A stretch of 64,000 nt of DNA from Flavipsychrobacter sp. (GCA_016786565.1 JAEUVY010000031.1:94365-158364), one strand, 5' to 3'. Shown: positions 51,858 through 61,442, counted from the stretch's first letter. Notes: a model not told the origin generated them from the letters alone. A program made the numbers and translations.

Positions 51858-53363
51858 TTACAGATCAATGTTGTAGACCGACGCGTATTTGGCCCGCACA
51901 TAGTTGAGGAAGTATCCGGTGTTCAATCGTTCGCCGGTTACCAGCTCGCACAATTCTTCCGATGTGTATCTTCTGCCGTGTACATGTATCTTCTTGCGCA
52001 GCCACGAAAGCAATTCGGCTGTGTGGCCTTTAGCTATATCAGACTCTAATGTGGGTATCGCTTTTTTTGCATGCGCGTAGAACTGTGCCGCATAGAAACT
52101 TCCCAGTGTGTAGGTGGGGAAGTAGCCGAAGCTGCCATGGCTCCAGTGTACATCCTGCAGCACGCCCATTACATCATCGGCGGGAGTGATGCCCAGATAA
52201 TGTGTATATAACTCGTTCCATTTTGCAGGCAGATCCTTCACCTCTATTTTTCCTTCTATCAGCGCTTTTTCTATCTCGTACCTTATGAGTACATGAAAAT
52301 GATAAGTGATCTCGTCGGCTTCAGTCCTGATAAAAGAAGGCTCAACCTTGTTAGTTGCTTTGAAGAAGTCTGTCGCGGTTACGTCGCTCAGTTGGGTAGG
52401 GAATTGTTCTTTCAGTATGGGAAAGAAGTGGTTCCAGAAGTCGGAGCCGCGGCCGATGCAGTTTTCCCATAGCCTTGACTGCGATTCGTGTATGCCCAGT
52501 GATGCGGCCGCCCCACAGGGCATGCCATATTCGTCTTCAGGCAGGCCTTGCTCATACAGGGCATGGCCACCTTCGTGAATGGTGCTCCAAAGGAGAGACG
52601 CGTAGTTGTCTTCGCTCACACGGGTTGTAACACGCACATCTGTTGGCGCAAACGATGTAGTGAACGGATGTTCGGACAGGTCTTGCCTGCCCGCTTCCAG
52701 GTCATAGCCCATCGCCTTCAGCACGGTCATGGAAAAATCCCATTGCTGTTGCTTTGGGTAGTGACGGTAAAAGAAATTATCGTCAACCTGTGTTGCTGCC
52801 TTGATCTTTGAAAGTATTACAGGTAGTTCGGTTTTTATGCCGCTAAAGACCTTGTCGAGAGTGGCTACCCTTATACCCGGTTCGTATTCGTCCAAAAGCG
52901 CATCGTAGGGGTGGCTTTCATACTGATACATCTCAGCCTGCTTCCTTTTCAGGGCCACCATCTTTTCCAGCGACGGCGCAAATTTCGAGAAGTCGTTCGC
53001 ACGGCGCGCCTCTATCCATGCATTGAAGCATGCGCTCGTTTGCATAGAGAGTTCTTCCACAAACTCAGCCGTTAGTTTCCGGTTTTTGCTGTAGTCCTCA
53101 AAGCTACGCAGCACATTGGCCTGCTCGGTAGGATCGAGGTCTGTCGCGAATTTCAGTTGGTCCAGCAAGTGGCCGAGGCGCTCGCCGGTAAGCAGTTCAT
53201 GTGCCTGTGCCGCAAGGGTGGCCAACTGCCGCCCCCGGAAATGAGCGCCTTTCGGAGGCATGTACACTTCCTGATCCCAGCCCAGTACTGCAGCTGCATT
53301 GTTTATGTCGGCTGCTTTCTGTAATATTTGTTTGTATTCCTTGTAGAGTGGATTATTTGTCAT
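51858..53363 (-). CDS. M32-family metallocarboxypeptidase
   Basis: A 501-residue enzyme from ATG 53363 (MTNNPLYKEYKQIL); the longer frame reaching 53435 overlaps the thiolase gene and is rejected. Family motifs: NNAAAVLGWDQEVYMPP near residue 20, the zinc-binding TIHEGGHALYEQG (His263, Glu264, His267), the downstream ESQSRLWEN with the third ligand Glu, and TYTLGSFYAAQFYAHA. M32 enzymes (Taq/Pfu type) remove C-terminal residues in the cytoplasm. Complete and of normal length. Confidence 0.94.
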   Translation of the reverse strand: MTNNPLYKEYKQILQKAADINNAAAVLGWDQEVYMPPKGAHFRGRQLATLAAQAHELLTGERLGHLLDQLKFATDLDPTEQANVLRSFEDYSKNRKLTAEFVEELSMQTSACFNAWIEARRANDFSKFAPSLEKMVALKRKQAEMYQYESHPYDALLDEYEPGIRVATLDKVFSGIKTELPVILSKIKAATQVDDNFFYRHYPKQQQWDFSMTVLKAMGYDLEAGRQDLSEHPFTTSFAPTDVRVTTRVSEDNYASLLWSTIHEGGHALYEQGLPEDEYGMPCGAAASLGIHESQSRLWENCIGRGSDFWNHFFPILKEQFPTQLSDVTATDFFKATNKVEPSFIRTEADEITYHFHVLIRYEIEKALIEGKIEVKDLPAKWNELYTHYLGITPADDVMGVLQDVHWSHGSFGYFPTYTLGSFYAAQFYAHAKKAIPTLESDIAKGHTAELLSWLRKKIHVHGRRYTSEELCELVTGERLNTGYFLNYVRAKYASVYNIDL

Positions 53364-53386
53364 TTTGTCTTTGAGTCTTCTGTTGT

Positions 53387-54562
53387 TTAGCAACGTTCTA
53401 TGATGCCGGCTATGCCTTGTCCACCGCCTATGCATGCAGTGACAATACCGTACTTTTTGTTCAGTCGTTTCAGGTCGTGCAGTATCTGTATGGTGAGTTT
53501 CGCACCTGTGCAGCCTAGCGGGTGCCCCAATGCAATGGCGCCGCCATTGATATTCACCGTTTCCGGGTCCAGGCCCAGTTCTCGTATCACAGCAAGCGAC
53601 TGCGAAGCGAAGGCTTCGTTTAGTTCTATCAGGTCAATGTTGCCCAGATTCATACCTGCGGTTGCAAGTGTCTTGGGTACTGCTTTTATAGGGCCTATGC
53701 CCATTACGCGCGGGTCTACACCTGCACTGGTACAGGCCACCAGTCGCCCCATTGGGGAGATGTTCAGTTTCTGTGCCAGTCGTTCGCTCATCACAATGGT
53801 GAACGCAGCCCCGTCTGATGTCTGGGAAGAGTTGCCCGCGGTAACGGAGCCTCCCTGTGCAAATACTGCCGGTAGTTTTCCAAGCGCCGCTGCTGATGTG
53901 TCGGCGCGCGGGCCTTCATCCGTGTCTACCACTATTTCTCTTTCCGCCCGTTTGTTTTTTTCGTTCAGGTAAACCTCTTTTACTGTTATCGGCAGGATGC
54001 CGTCTTTAAAGTAGCCGTTCTGTATGGCATTTATCGCGCGGGTGTGCGACCGCAATGCGAAAGCATCCTGATCTTCGCGAGACACTTTGTAGTCTTGTGC
54101 CACCTGCTCTGCTGTGAGTCCCATGCTCAGGTAGTAGTCACCATTGTCGCGGGCATAGTCGTAATTGGGCATGGTTTTCCATCCTGCAGTCGGTACCAGA
54201 CTCATGCTCTCTGTGCCTCCGGCAATAATGCAGTCGGCCTGCCCCGTGCTGATCTTTGCCGTAGCGATAGCGATCGCCTCCAGTCCCGATCCGCAGTAGC
54301 GGTTTATGGTGAAGCCTGGCGCCCATTCTCCAACGGCCCTGTTGGCAATAATGCGACCCACCTGCAGCCCTTGTTCGGCCTCGGGTACCGCATTGCCCAC
54401 TATCACATCGTCGATCAGTTTAGGGTCCAGTTGCGGCACCGATGCCAGAAGCCCCCTGATCACTTCGACGGCAAGGTCATCAGGCCTGTAGGCTTTGAAT
54501 GCGCCTTTTTTCGATTTGCAGACTGCTGTCCTATACCCTGAAACTATGTATGCTGTTTGCAT
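53387..54562 (-). CDS. Thiolase (acetyl-CoA C-acyltransferase)
   Basis: A 391-residue thiolase. Active-site Cys90 lies in INRYCGSGLEAIA, the His in NGGAIALGHPLGCTGAK, and the second Cys in TACIGGGQG near residue 377. SGYRTAVCKSKKGAFKAYRP at the N-terminus resembles FadA-type (degradative) thiolases more than biosynthetic PhaA. It cleaves 3-ketoacyl-CoA in beta-oxidation or condenses acetyl-CoA. No FadB-type partner is adjacent. It is the first gene of the minus-strand run, with the M32 gene 23 bp downstream. Confidence 0.92.
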   Translation of the reverse strand: MQTAYIVSGYRTAVCKSKKGAFKAYRPDDLAVEVIRGLLASVPQLDPKLIDDVIVGNAVPEAEQGLQVGRIIANRAVGEWAPGFTINRYCGSGLEAIAIATAKISTGQADCIIAGGTESMSLVPTAGWKTMPNYDYARDNGDYYLSMGLTAEQVAQDYKVSREDQDAFALRSHTRAINAIQNGYFKDGILPITVKEVYLNEKNKRAEREIVVDTDEGPRADTSAAALGKLPAVFAQGGSVTAGNSSQTSDGAAFTIVMSERLAQKLNISPMGRLVACTSAGVDPRVMGIGPIKAVPKTLATAGMNLGNIDLIELNEAFASQSLAVIRELGLDPETVNINGGAIALGHPLGCTGAKLTIQILHDLKRLNKKYGIVTACIGGGQGIAGIIERC

Positions 54563-54727
54563 AACAATTTGATTTTTATGGGTTTCCGGTCACGGTTACA
54601 TGGCATCAGGTCAAGGCGTTCACCCGTGTCGGAGATCCGATATTAAAGTTAACAAGAAAGCGCTACATATTGGGTCGGTCAGGGTATTATCCTACCTTAG
54701 TTCAGTGATATTTAACACTATTATCTC

Positions 54728-55228
54728 ATGAAACAACAGTTGTTTGAAGGTGACATTGTACTGGAAAAGATGCCCATGAAGGGTGGTTGGACCTATGCAC
54801 TGTTGCCGCCCGTGATTAAGGGTGGAAAGAAAAACTTTGGCTGGACCCGTGTTGATGCGACCATCGATGGTCACATGATGCAACGGGTAAGCCTGATGCC
54901 GATAAAAGGGGGACAGTTATTTCTGGCGGTAAAGGCAGAGATCAGAAAAAAGATAGGTAAGGAAGCTGGTGATACTGTTCACATCTGCCTTTTTACCGAC
55001 AGGGCAACAGAAGATCCGGTGCTTGCCGATTTCATGGAGGCACTCAGCGATGAACCTCAGGCACTTAGTGCCTTTAATAGCCTTCCTGAAAATAAGCAGA
55101 AGGCATGGACAGATTGGGTGCTGTCCGGGGCAACTACCGATGAGATAGTGCACCGCATGGCATCAGCTATCGATGACATTGCAGCCGGTCGCCTGCCGGA
55201 TGGTGGCCCGAAGAAAAGGCTCAGATAG
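54728..55228 (+). CDS. DUF1905 / YdeI-OmdA-type protein
   Basis: A 166-residue protein. Residues 1-95 are a DUF1905 beta-barrel-like domain (EKMPMKGGWTYALLPPVIKG; GWTRVDATIDGHMMQRVSLM; GDTVHICLF). Residues 100-160 resemble the YdeI/OmpD-associated module (FNSLPENKQKAWTDWVLSGA, and an ending with a short basic tail KKRLR). YdeI-type proteins have been linked to resistance to peptides, but the function of this combination is not established. Cytoplasmic, monocistronic. Confidence 0.82.
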   Translation: MKQQLFEGDIVLEKMPMKGGWTYALLPPVIKGGKKNFGWTRVDATIDGHMMQRVSLMPIKGGQLFLAVKAEIRKKIGKEAGDTVHICLFTDRATEDPVLADFMEALSDEPQALSAFNSLPENKQKAWTDWVLSGATTDEIVHRMASAIDDIAAGRLPDGGPKKRLR

Positions 55229-55298
55229 CCCTTTATTTATTTTGGATAATATGTGTTTGTGTTGAATTGTGTGAACGGTATTTTACTAATTTCACGCC

Positions 55299-56333
55299 AT
55301 GGAAAAAAAGGAACGCAAGCCCGTCTATTACAGCGAGTATCTGCAGTTGGACAAGATCCTGAATGCGCAATCTCCCGAAAGCCAGAAGGAAGGTATACGT
55401 GCCGATGATGAAATGCTCTTTATCATTATTCATCAGGCATACGAGTTGTGGTTCAAGCAGATCCTGCATGAACTGGGTATCATCCGGGGCATTTTTTCGC
55501 AAAGCAATATCGAGAACAACACACCTGATATTTACAACAGCGTGCATCGGTTGAAGCGTATATGCAGGATACTGGATGTGGCCGTCATGCAAATGGGCGT
55601 GCTGGAGACCATGACCCCGCTCGACTTCCTCGATTTCCGCGATCTTCTCAGGCCCGCTTCCGGTTTCCAGAGTATTCAGTTCAAGATGATCGAGGCCTCG
55701 CTGGGGCTTAAGTACGATCAGCGTCACGGCAAGGCCTATTATCTGTCGCAGCTTACCACTGCCGATGTTGACAGGGTAAAGACCGCCGAGTCAGAATTGT
55801 CGTTGCTTGTGCTTATAGACAAGTGGCTTACCCGCATGCCGTTCGTCAATAATCGCGAATACTGGGGCGATGAGGGTACGAGCGATTTCTGGAGCAAATA
55901 CCGCGATGCTTACGTCAGCAGCCTTTCAGAGGCGGAAATGCCGCAAGTAAAGGTGTTTGACTCTATTTTCATCAACAAGGGCGAATATCCTGAAGGACGC
56001 TCCTTCAGCATAGAGGCCGCCCGCAATGCAATGTTCATTATGCTGTATCGCGATCAGCCATTGCTGCAACTTCCTTACGAGTTGCTCAGTACCTTGCTCG
56101 AGGTAGATGAACTTATGTCTATGTGGCGTCATCGTCATATTCATATGGTGCAGCGCACTATTGGCAAGCGGGTTGGTACCGGCGGTAGCTCGGGTGCCGA
56201 ATACCTGAGAGGCGCAGCCGACAGCCACTACATTTTCAAGGAACTTTCGGAGCTCACTTCGTTCCTGTTGCCGCGCCATTTGTTGCCTGCATTGCCGGGT
56301 TCGTTGGTCGACGATCTGGGATACAGGAAATAG
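55299..56333 (+). CDS. kynA: Tryptophan 2,3-dioxygenase family protein
   Basis: A 344-residue protein with TDO features: YYSEYLQLDKILNAQSPES at the start, HQAYELWFKQILHEL (substrate-binding His and Phe region), PLDFLDFRDLLRPASGFQSI, the haem-ligand region MSMWRHRHIHMVQRTIGKRV, and GTGGSSGAEYLR binding the amino-acid carboxylate. It opens the tryptophan indole ring to N-formylkynurenine using haem and oxygen. It is longer than the roughly 280-residue bacterial type, closer to the family's long branch. Other kynurenine pathway genes are not adjacent. Confidence 0.92.
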   Translation: MEKKERKPVYYSEYLQLDKILNAQSPESQKEGIRADDEMLFIIIHQAYELWFKQILHELGIIRGIFSQSNIENNTPDIYNSVHRLKRICRILDVAVMQMGVLETMTPLDFLDFRDLLRPASGFQSIQFKMIEASLGLKYDQRHGKAYYLSQLTTADVDRVKTAESELSLLVLIDKWLTRMPFVNNREYWGDEGTSDFWSKYRDAYVSSLSEAEMPQVKVFDSIFINKGEYPEGRSFSIEAARNAMFIMLYRDQPLLQLPYELLSTLLEVDELMSMWRHRHIHMVQRTIGKRVGTGGSSGAEYLRGAADSHYIFKELSELTSFLLPRHLLPALPGSLVDDLGYRK

Positions 56334-56340
56334 ATACGTG

Positions 56341-56751
56341 TTAGTCCTTCAGCTTCACCATGCAGGTGAGCTCTGTAGGGCTCAGATACACTTCAAGACA
56401 ATATCCATCGGGAGCCACATCTGGCTCCCGAATCATTTCTGCAAACGCCGAGCCGATAGCCGGGAGGTTGGCCATATAGTTACTAACGTCAGTTGCCACA
56501 TACCTGCCTTTTTGTATGGTGAAGGGGGTGTAATCTGTGCTGGGTGTGCAATCGGTTTCGTTCAGCTTCACAGCAGCCATATAGATGATAGTGCCATCAG
56601 GTGCAGGCCGGGATATACCAAAATAAGATCGGCCACCCTCTGGCGGATATTCGGTATGCAGCCTGTCGTAGACAGCACTCACGCCTCCGGGAAAGGATGC
56701 GGCCTTAAGGCAATAAACCTGTATGTCGTCGGGTAGGGATGTGTGGTACAT
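56341..56751 (-). CDS. Stand-alone effector-binding (GyrI-like) domain protein
   Basis: A 136-residue soluble protein with the fold pattern of AraC-effector-binding/GyrI-like domains: VYCLKAASFPGGVSAVYDRL, PEGGRSYFGISRPAPDG, then YTPFTIQKGRYVATDVSN and a final strand CLEVYLSP. There is no DNA-binding part. Such free domains can bind small molecules or modulate proteins, and the ligand is unknown. It converges with the TDO gene (7-bp gap). The assignment rests on pattern only. Confidence 0.55.
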   Translation of the reverse strand: MYHTSLPDDIQVYCLKAASFPGGVSAVYDRLHTEYPPEGGRSYFGISRPAPDGTIIYMAAVKLNETDCTPSTDYTPFTIQKGRYVATDVSNYMANLPAIGSAFAEMIREPDVAPDGYCLEVYLSPTELTCMVKLKD

Positions 56752-56849
56752 AGGTTGTTTTTTGTAAAGATATCGGTTGTCTCAGGTAATTGTGTGGTAT
56801 CAATGCAACAGATAAGGGGTGTTTTAACAAGTTGGTTAGGTGGTTTTGA

Positions 56850-56857
56850 TATATTTG
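56850..56857 (+). promoter_or_regulatory. TAnnTTTG element giving a leaderless GTG-start mRNA
   Basis: TATATTTG ends 4 bases before GTG 56862. The transcript would begin at or very near the start codon. Confidence 0.6.
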
Positions 56858-56861
56858 CTTC

Positions 56862-58058
56862 GTGAAGAATTTGTTCCTGATACTCTTTTTGTCCATTACA
56901 AGTGCGGCCTTCGCGCAGAAGAACGCTAATGCCTACGCCGCTGTGGATAAGGTCGCACTGGCTTTGCCCGCCGATAAAACCAACTCTACCACTGCCATTG
57001 CAGCTTATATCAACAGTAACTTCCAGACCCAGGCCGACAAGGTGAGGGCGATATTTATTTGGGTGGCTGCAAATGTGTCCTACGATGTTGACAACATGTT
57101 TGCCTTCAACGAAAAGGAAACCACCCGCGATAAGATCGATAAGGTATTACGTACCCGCAAGGGCGTGTGCGAACACTATGCAGCACTGTTCAACGAGTTG
57201 TGCGAGAAGTGCGAGATCCCATCGTCAGTGGTTGTGGGGTACACAAGGCAGCAAGATCAGATAGGGTTTACGAGGCATGGTTGGTGCGCTGCCCGTATCG
57301 ATGGCAAATGGAGGTTGTTTGATCCTACATGGGGTAGTGGTGTCATTCTGAATGATAAGTTCAGTGCCAATATCAACAATCAGTATTTTCTGGCCGACCC
57401 TAATGCGCTTGTGAAGACACATATGCCTTTCGACCCCGCGTGGCAGATGCTGGAAAGACCGGTGACCAATAAAGAGTTTGCTGACGGGAAGTTGATACAG
57501 GGAAAGGCGGTGCCCTACTTTTCTTATGCCGACACAATAGAAGCATACCTGAAGCTCAATGACGAAGGCAGGATGGTAGCAGAAGCCCGCAGGCTGGAGC
57601 AGAATGGTATCAGCAATCAGGTGGTTCAAGATCGTTTGTCAAACCTGAGGGGGAACATTGAGATACTTCGGCACAATGCCACTGTCGATCGCCAAAATAA
57701 ATTGGTAGATGCCTACAATTCAGCAGTCAGCGATTTTAACGAAGGGGTAAACGATCTGAATGACTTTATCAATTACAGAAATCGCCAGTTCACTCCGTCC
57801 CGTTCTGATGCGGCTATAAGGGCCATGCTGGATAAGGCTGATGCGCGTATCAACGGCGCCGACACCCGTCTGAAGCAGATAAAGGGCGGAGATCCCAAGA
57901 TCGATGAAATGATCAGACCTGTTCTCAAGACGGTGGGCGACGCCATGTCTGCTCTCGCCGAACAAAAGGCATGGTTGAATGAGTATATGGGAAAGAGTAA
58001 ATTGGGGCGTAAAACCATGTTCAGAAAATACACCTGGATGGGAATGCCCTTGAATTAA
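56862..58058 (+). CDS. Secreted transglutaminase-like protein, GTG start
   Basis: A 398-residue protein with signal peptide MKNLFLILFLSITSAAFAQ, initiated at GTG. Residues 45-170 form a transglutaminase/protease-like core: VRAIFIWVAANVSYDV, catalytic Cys in RKGVCEHYAALFNELC, His in TRHGWCAARI, Asp in WRLFDPTWGSG. The residual 230 residues are helical and unassigned. It could cut or cross-link peptides in the periplasm; most bacterial homologues are proteases or of unknown function. There is no ATG upstream in frame before a promoter box at 56850, which supports the GTG start. Confidence 0.8.
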   Translation: MKNLFLILFLSITSAAFAQKNANAYAAVDKVALALPADKTNSTTAIAAYINSNFQTQADKVRAIFIWVAANVSYDVDNMFAFNEKETTRDKIDKVLRTRKGVCEHYAALFNELCEKCEIPSSVVVGYTRQQDQIGFTRHGWCAARIDGKWRLFDPTWGSGVILNDKFSANINNQYFLADPNALVKTHMPFDPAWQMLERPVTNKEFADGKLIQGKAVPYFSYADTIEAYLKLNDEGRMVAEARRLEQNGISNQVVQDRLSNLRGNIEILRHNATVDRQNKLVDAYNSAVSDFNEGVNDLNDFINYRNRQFTPSRSDAAIRAMLDKADARINGADTRLKQIKGGDPKIDEMIRPVLKTVGDAMSALAEQKAWLNEYMGKSKLGRKTMFRKYTWMGMPLN

Positions 58059-58100
58059 TACTCTTGTTCATTTCGAATGCCTGCCTGAGGCGCTTTGTCT

Positions 58101-58108
58101 TACTTTTG
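58101..58108 (+). promoter_or_regulatory. TAnnTTTG element before the periplasmic-binding-protein-like gene
   Basis: TACTTTTG, 26 bases before ATG 58135. Confidence 0.5.
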
Positions 58109-58134
58109 CCCCTGTTTTTAGTGTTATTCTTTCT

Positions 58135-59523
58135 ATGGTTCGTTCATATTTCATTCTGGTTCTCGTAGCATTTTTTGTTTCCCGCGTGTCTGCACAGGAA
58201 TACAAGAGCGTGGCACAACGCTCTAAGGAAGCCTTGGAGGCAAACACAACAAAGAACTCCGAACAGGACTTGAAGAGCGAAGAACCGCCTGCAAGAAAGA
58301 AGAGTAAACAAAAGGAGGCAGACGAGCCCGCAGGTGGTGCGCAACCTAAGCCCGCGCCTGATCCCGTGGTGCAGGAGGAGATAAAGCCTGTAGCAAAAAA
58401 GAAACAGGAGATCTATTACCCCGAATCGAAAAGGAAGAAGAGATATCGTGTCAGTGTCATTGCACCACTTTATCTGGACGAACTGGTGCGTGGCGAGGCT
58501 GTGACTTTTAAAGAGAAGGTGCCGGAAAAAGCAGCTCCCGGCCTGGCATTTTACCAGGGTGTGAAACTGGCTGCCGACAGTCTGAAAAGTCTGGGCATGA
58601 AGCTGGATATAAACATCTTTGATGCCGGTTCTTTTTCCGAATCTCCCGAGATGCTCATCAATAACCGCCGTCTCGATTCTACAGACCTCATCATAGGTGC
58701 CGTAGAGCAGCATGATATTCCTGTGCTTGCAGGATATGCGAAAAAGAAGAAGATCAACTTCGTTTCCGCTATGTCCAATTATGATGGTTGGGTTAAGGAC
58801 AATCAGTATTTTACAATGCTGCAGCCTACTATCAAAAGCCATTGCGAGTTTATCATTGACGACCTCTCCCGCAAATATGCAGGCAGCAACGTAACACTGC
58901 TCTACCGCACATCTTCACTCGCCGACGATAATGCTGCGCTTTACATCCTCAATGATCTGTATAGTGATGTAACGTTCAGGAAACTGTTGTGCAACAATGT
59001 GCCGGGTCGCGAACTGCTGGCAAATGTCCTGGACACCACAAAGCCAAATATTGTGGTGGTGAGTATTCTTGATCCTGTTTTTGCAGACAGTCTGCTCAGT
59101 GCTTTGTCTGCGGGTTTTCCGGGAACACACATAGAGGTGTATGGCATGCCCGGTTGGAACGCCATGCAGAAGTTGAAGAGTGCTGACGCGTACAAGAACC
59201 TTACCATCAATGTGTCCTATCCGTTCAATTTTGATTCTGGTAACGCCGACGTTCGCCGCTCAGTTACAGGTAAGTTCGTAAAGGAGTTTGGAGGCACACC
59301 AACAGAAATGATGTGGCGCGGATATGAAACTATGCTTTGGTATGGACTTCTCTTGAAGAAGTATGGTACTATCTTTAATAACGATTATACAGACCTGTCA
59401 GGTGCGCCATTCACCCGCTTCAGAATAAAGCCGCGCTGGGACCGCAATGGCTACCTGCTCTATTTTGAAAACAAGAACATTTACATGTCCACTTATCAGG
59501 GTGGTGTTTATCGCACCAATTAA
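58135..59523 (+). CDS. Periplasmic-binding-protein type I-like protein
   Basis: A 462-residue protein with signal peptide (MVRSYFILVLVAFFVSRVSA). A charged low-complexity linker (about residues 25-100, rich in Lys/Glu/Pro) follows. Then comes a type I periplasmic-binding fold: VSVIAPLYLDELVRGEAV, FYQGVKLAADSLKSLGMKLD, LIIGAVEQHDIPVLAGYAKK, and PTEMMWRGYETMLWYGLLLK near the C-terminus. This type resembles branched-chain-amino-acid or amide-binding proteins, and in Bacteroidota is often joined to LysM domains. Here no LysM is seen. No ABC transporter genes adjoin it, so it may serve a structural or sensing role. Confidence 0.75.
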   Translation: MVRSYFILVLVAFFVSRVSAQEYKSVAQRSKEALEANTTKNSEQDLKSEEPPARKKSKQKEADEPAGGAQPKPAPDPVVQEEIKPVAKKKQEIYYPESKRKKRYRVSVIAPLYLDELVRGEAVTFKEKVPEKAAPGLAFYQGVKLAADSLKSLGMKLDINIFDAGSFSESPEMLINNRRLDSTDLIIGAVEQHDIPVLAGYAKKKKINFVSAMSNYDGWVKDNQYFTMLQPTIKSHCEFIIDDLSRKYAGSNVTLLYRTSSLADDNAALYILNDLYSDVTFRKLLCNNVPGRELLANVLDTTKPNIVVVSILDPVFADSLLSALSAGFPGTHIEVYGMPGWNAMQKLKSADAYKNLTINVSYPFNFDSGNADVRRSVTGKFVKEFGGTPTEMMWRGYETMLWYGLLLKKYGTIFNNDYTDLSGAPFTRFRIKPRWDRNGYLLYFENKNIYMSTYQGGVYRTN

Positions 59524-59528
59524 CTTAG

Positions 59529-60986
59529 TTAAAAGGATACGCGTGCGAAGCAGATCTGCTTCTTCTTTACACACGGAATAACTAACGACCTTCCCGATAC
59601 CTGGCGCGAACTGCGGGGCAGCCAGTCAGGGTAGTCATTTCCATCCGCAGCAAGGCCATGCGTTTCAGTTTTGCCGCCTTCGGGGCTCACTGTTGATAGC
59701 TGAATGCGTGAATGACGTACGTCGAAGTCGTTATAAAGGAACGCCAGTGAGCCGCCGGTGTTCAAAAGCGCGTACGACGAGAATACGCCCTCGTCTTCCT
59801 GCGAGTACTGCCGTTTGTGTACAAATGAATTCCATTCTCTCGCTCCATTTTTATCATAGGAAAGCACCATGATGTCGTTGTAGTGGTATTCGCGAACCGA
59901 TGAGTTCATATAGGGAGTATAAAACGAATAATAGCCAAACCCTGGCGTGAAAGTGCTTCTTGTCGTGATGTAGGTCATTTCAGAGATCATCACAAACCCG
60001 CCATCGTTCTTGGCAATCAACTGTCTCACTACGTAGTTGTCAAAATTGCCGCCACGCTTTGATGTTGGAGATGCCGCCACCAGTTGACCGTCAAAGGGGA
60101 TGAATTTGCCGATGGTGAATTTGTCTTCCGCGTTATTATATGCAGCGTAGATGATACCATCGAAGTTGCCGTTCTTATTGTTCGAGTAGAAGCCTCCGAA
60201 GTAAACAACATTGTTCACGTTGTCAACTTTTGTGTAGCCGCCCGCCGCAAACTTCTCGCCCAGTGCCAGCTCTTTTGCTTCAAATGCTGTTGCCCCCGGC
60301 TGCAGTTTCAATATCCAGTACTGGTCAGCATAATCTTCCGATCCTACAGGCGTATATGCAGCCATGTACACTGTGCCGTCATTGGCAATACTTACCTCCT
60401 TATGTTCAGCCCTGTTTTCGGCAGTGAAAGTTACCTTGCTGGTGTTTGTTACAACACATTCGTCATTCAGCCATTTGCAGTCCACTACTATCTCATTTTC
60501 CTTGTCTGTAGCTGTGTAGATGATAATGTTCTTTTTGTTGTCTGAATAGGCAGAGGAGAAGTAGTTGCGTGTGGCACCAAAGATGCCGGTGCGTGTGCTT
60601 CCGAGCTCTAAAGGTTTTCCTTTCAAAAGTCCGTTTTCATCGAGCAAAGCCGCATATTGAACCACTTTGTTGCTTTCAAGTGCCTGGTACAGAGCTATGA
60701 TCTTATCGGGATAGGTTATAAAACGCACCTGGTATATCCGCGATGGGAAAAAGTCCAGCAGTACAGTAGCGATCTTGTTCAGCGAGTCGTTGTACACGTC
60801 CAGTCGTGAGCCGTCATTGTTTCTGATGTACGTGAAAAGGTTCCCGCCGGACATGCCTGCTACTGAATAGGCATCGGTGTGATAGTCGAATTTCTCATAT
60901 TTGGTGTAGGTGACTTCCTGCGCATGGCTACACCACGATCCGGAGATCAGGGTGAGGCATACAATGAGCGCGAAAAAATTCTTCAT
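59529..60986 (-). CDS. Hypothetical secreted protein, probable beta-propeller
   Basis: A 485-residue protein from ATG 60986 (MKNFFALIVCLTLISGSWCS signal). The mature part is a run of beta strands with repeated Asp/Asn/Gly turns (GGNLFTYIRNNDGSRLDVYN; EVSIANDGTVYMAAYTPVGS; NVVYFGGFYSNNKNGNFDG), the look of a propeller or similar repeat fold. The C-terminus has CVKKKQICFARVSF and no recognised sorting domain. It shares 5 bp of intergenic space with the convergent gene at 58135. Function unknown. Confidence 0.65.
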   Translation of the reverse strand: MKNFFALIVCLTLISGSWCSHAQEVTYTKYEKFDYHTDAYSVAGMSGGNLFTYIRNNDGSRLDVYNDSLNKIATVLLDFFPSRIYQVRFITYPDKIIALYQALESNKVVQYAALLDENGLLKGKPLELGSTRTGIFGATRNYFSSAYSDNKKNIIIYTATDKENEIVVDCKWLNDECVVTNTSKVTFTAENRAEHKEVSIANDGTVYMAAYTPVGSEDYADQYWILKLQPGATAFEAKELALGEKFAAGGYTKVDNVNNVVYFGGFYSNNKNGNFDGIIYAAYNNAEDKFTIGKFIPFDGQLVAASPTSKRGGNFDNYVVRQLIAKNDGGFVMISEMTYITTRSTFTPGFGYYSFYTPYMNSSVREYHYNDIMVLSYDKNGAREWNSFVHKRQYSQEDEGVFSSYALLNTGGSLAFLYNDFDVRHSRIQLSTVSPEGGKTETHGLAADGNDYPDWLPRSSRQVSGRSLVIPCVKKKQICFARVSF

Positions 60987-61028
60987 AGTCAAATTTATAT
61001 CAGAACGGGCAAATCAGGTTGTTTATTA

Positions 61029-61442
61029 TTAGCTCAGAAATCTTGCTGCCACCGTATGGTCGGGCATCATGCAGGTCCCCGACCGGCCAAACCATCGGTA
61101 TCGGTTTCGGGCTATCAGGTCATAAACCACATCTCGTAAAGGTCGGGGAATAAGAACAAGAGGGTAGAGCAGTGCCCACGCCCCACCAAGTATCCGGGCT
61201 ATTTTTAGTACTGCTGTGGATTTTGTGTAGTATTTATCGCCGGCCTTAAGTATGATACTTTTGGGTGTGGCGGCAGTGTTTTCTACTTTTTTCATTACTG
61301 CCGCACCTCGTCCAGACTGAAGAGAGCAAAAGGTCAGTTGTTGTGCCTTGTCATTTCTGATGAGGATCTGAACGGTGCGGTTGCAGAGGTTGCAGACCCC
61401 GTCAAAGAATACTATCAGATGTGGTTCGTCAACTCTCGTCAC
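61029..61442 (-). CDS. DCC-type thiol-disulfide oxidoreductase-like protein (DUF393)
   Basis: A 137-residue protein with the DCC family mark LIVFFDGVCNLCNRTVQIL (DGxCxLC, Cys17 and Cys20), a thioredoxin-like fold, and FGRSGTCMMPD near the C-terminus. The start is GTG 61442, whose GTGA overlaps the TGA of the upstream lipoprotein gene by four bases, so translation is coupled. It may act as a small redox protein. The substrate is unknown. Confidence 0.85.
   Translation of the reverse strand: MTRVDEPHLIVFFDGVCNLCNRTVQILIRNDKAQQLTFCSLQSGRGAAVMKKVENTAATPKSIILKAGDKYYTKSTAVLKIARILGGAWALLYPLVLIPRPLRDVVYDLIARNRYRWFGRSGTCMMPDHTVAARFLS

Noticed and set aside
55299..56751. Kynurenine pathway operon around the tryptophan 2,3-dioxygenase.
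   Set aside because: Neighbours are a DUF1905 protein and an effector-binding domain on the opposite strand; no kynureninase, monooxygenase or formamidase is present.
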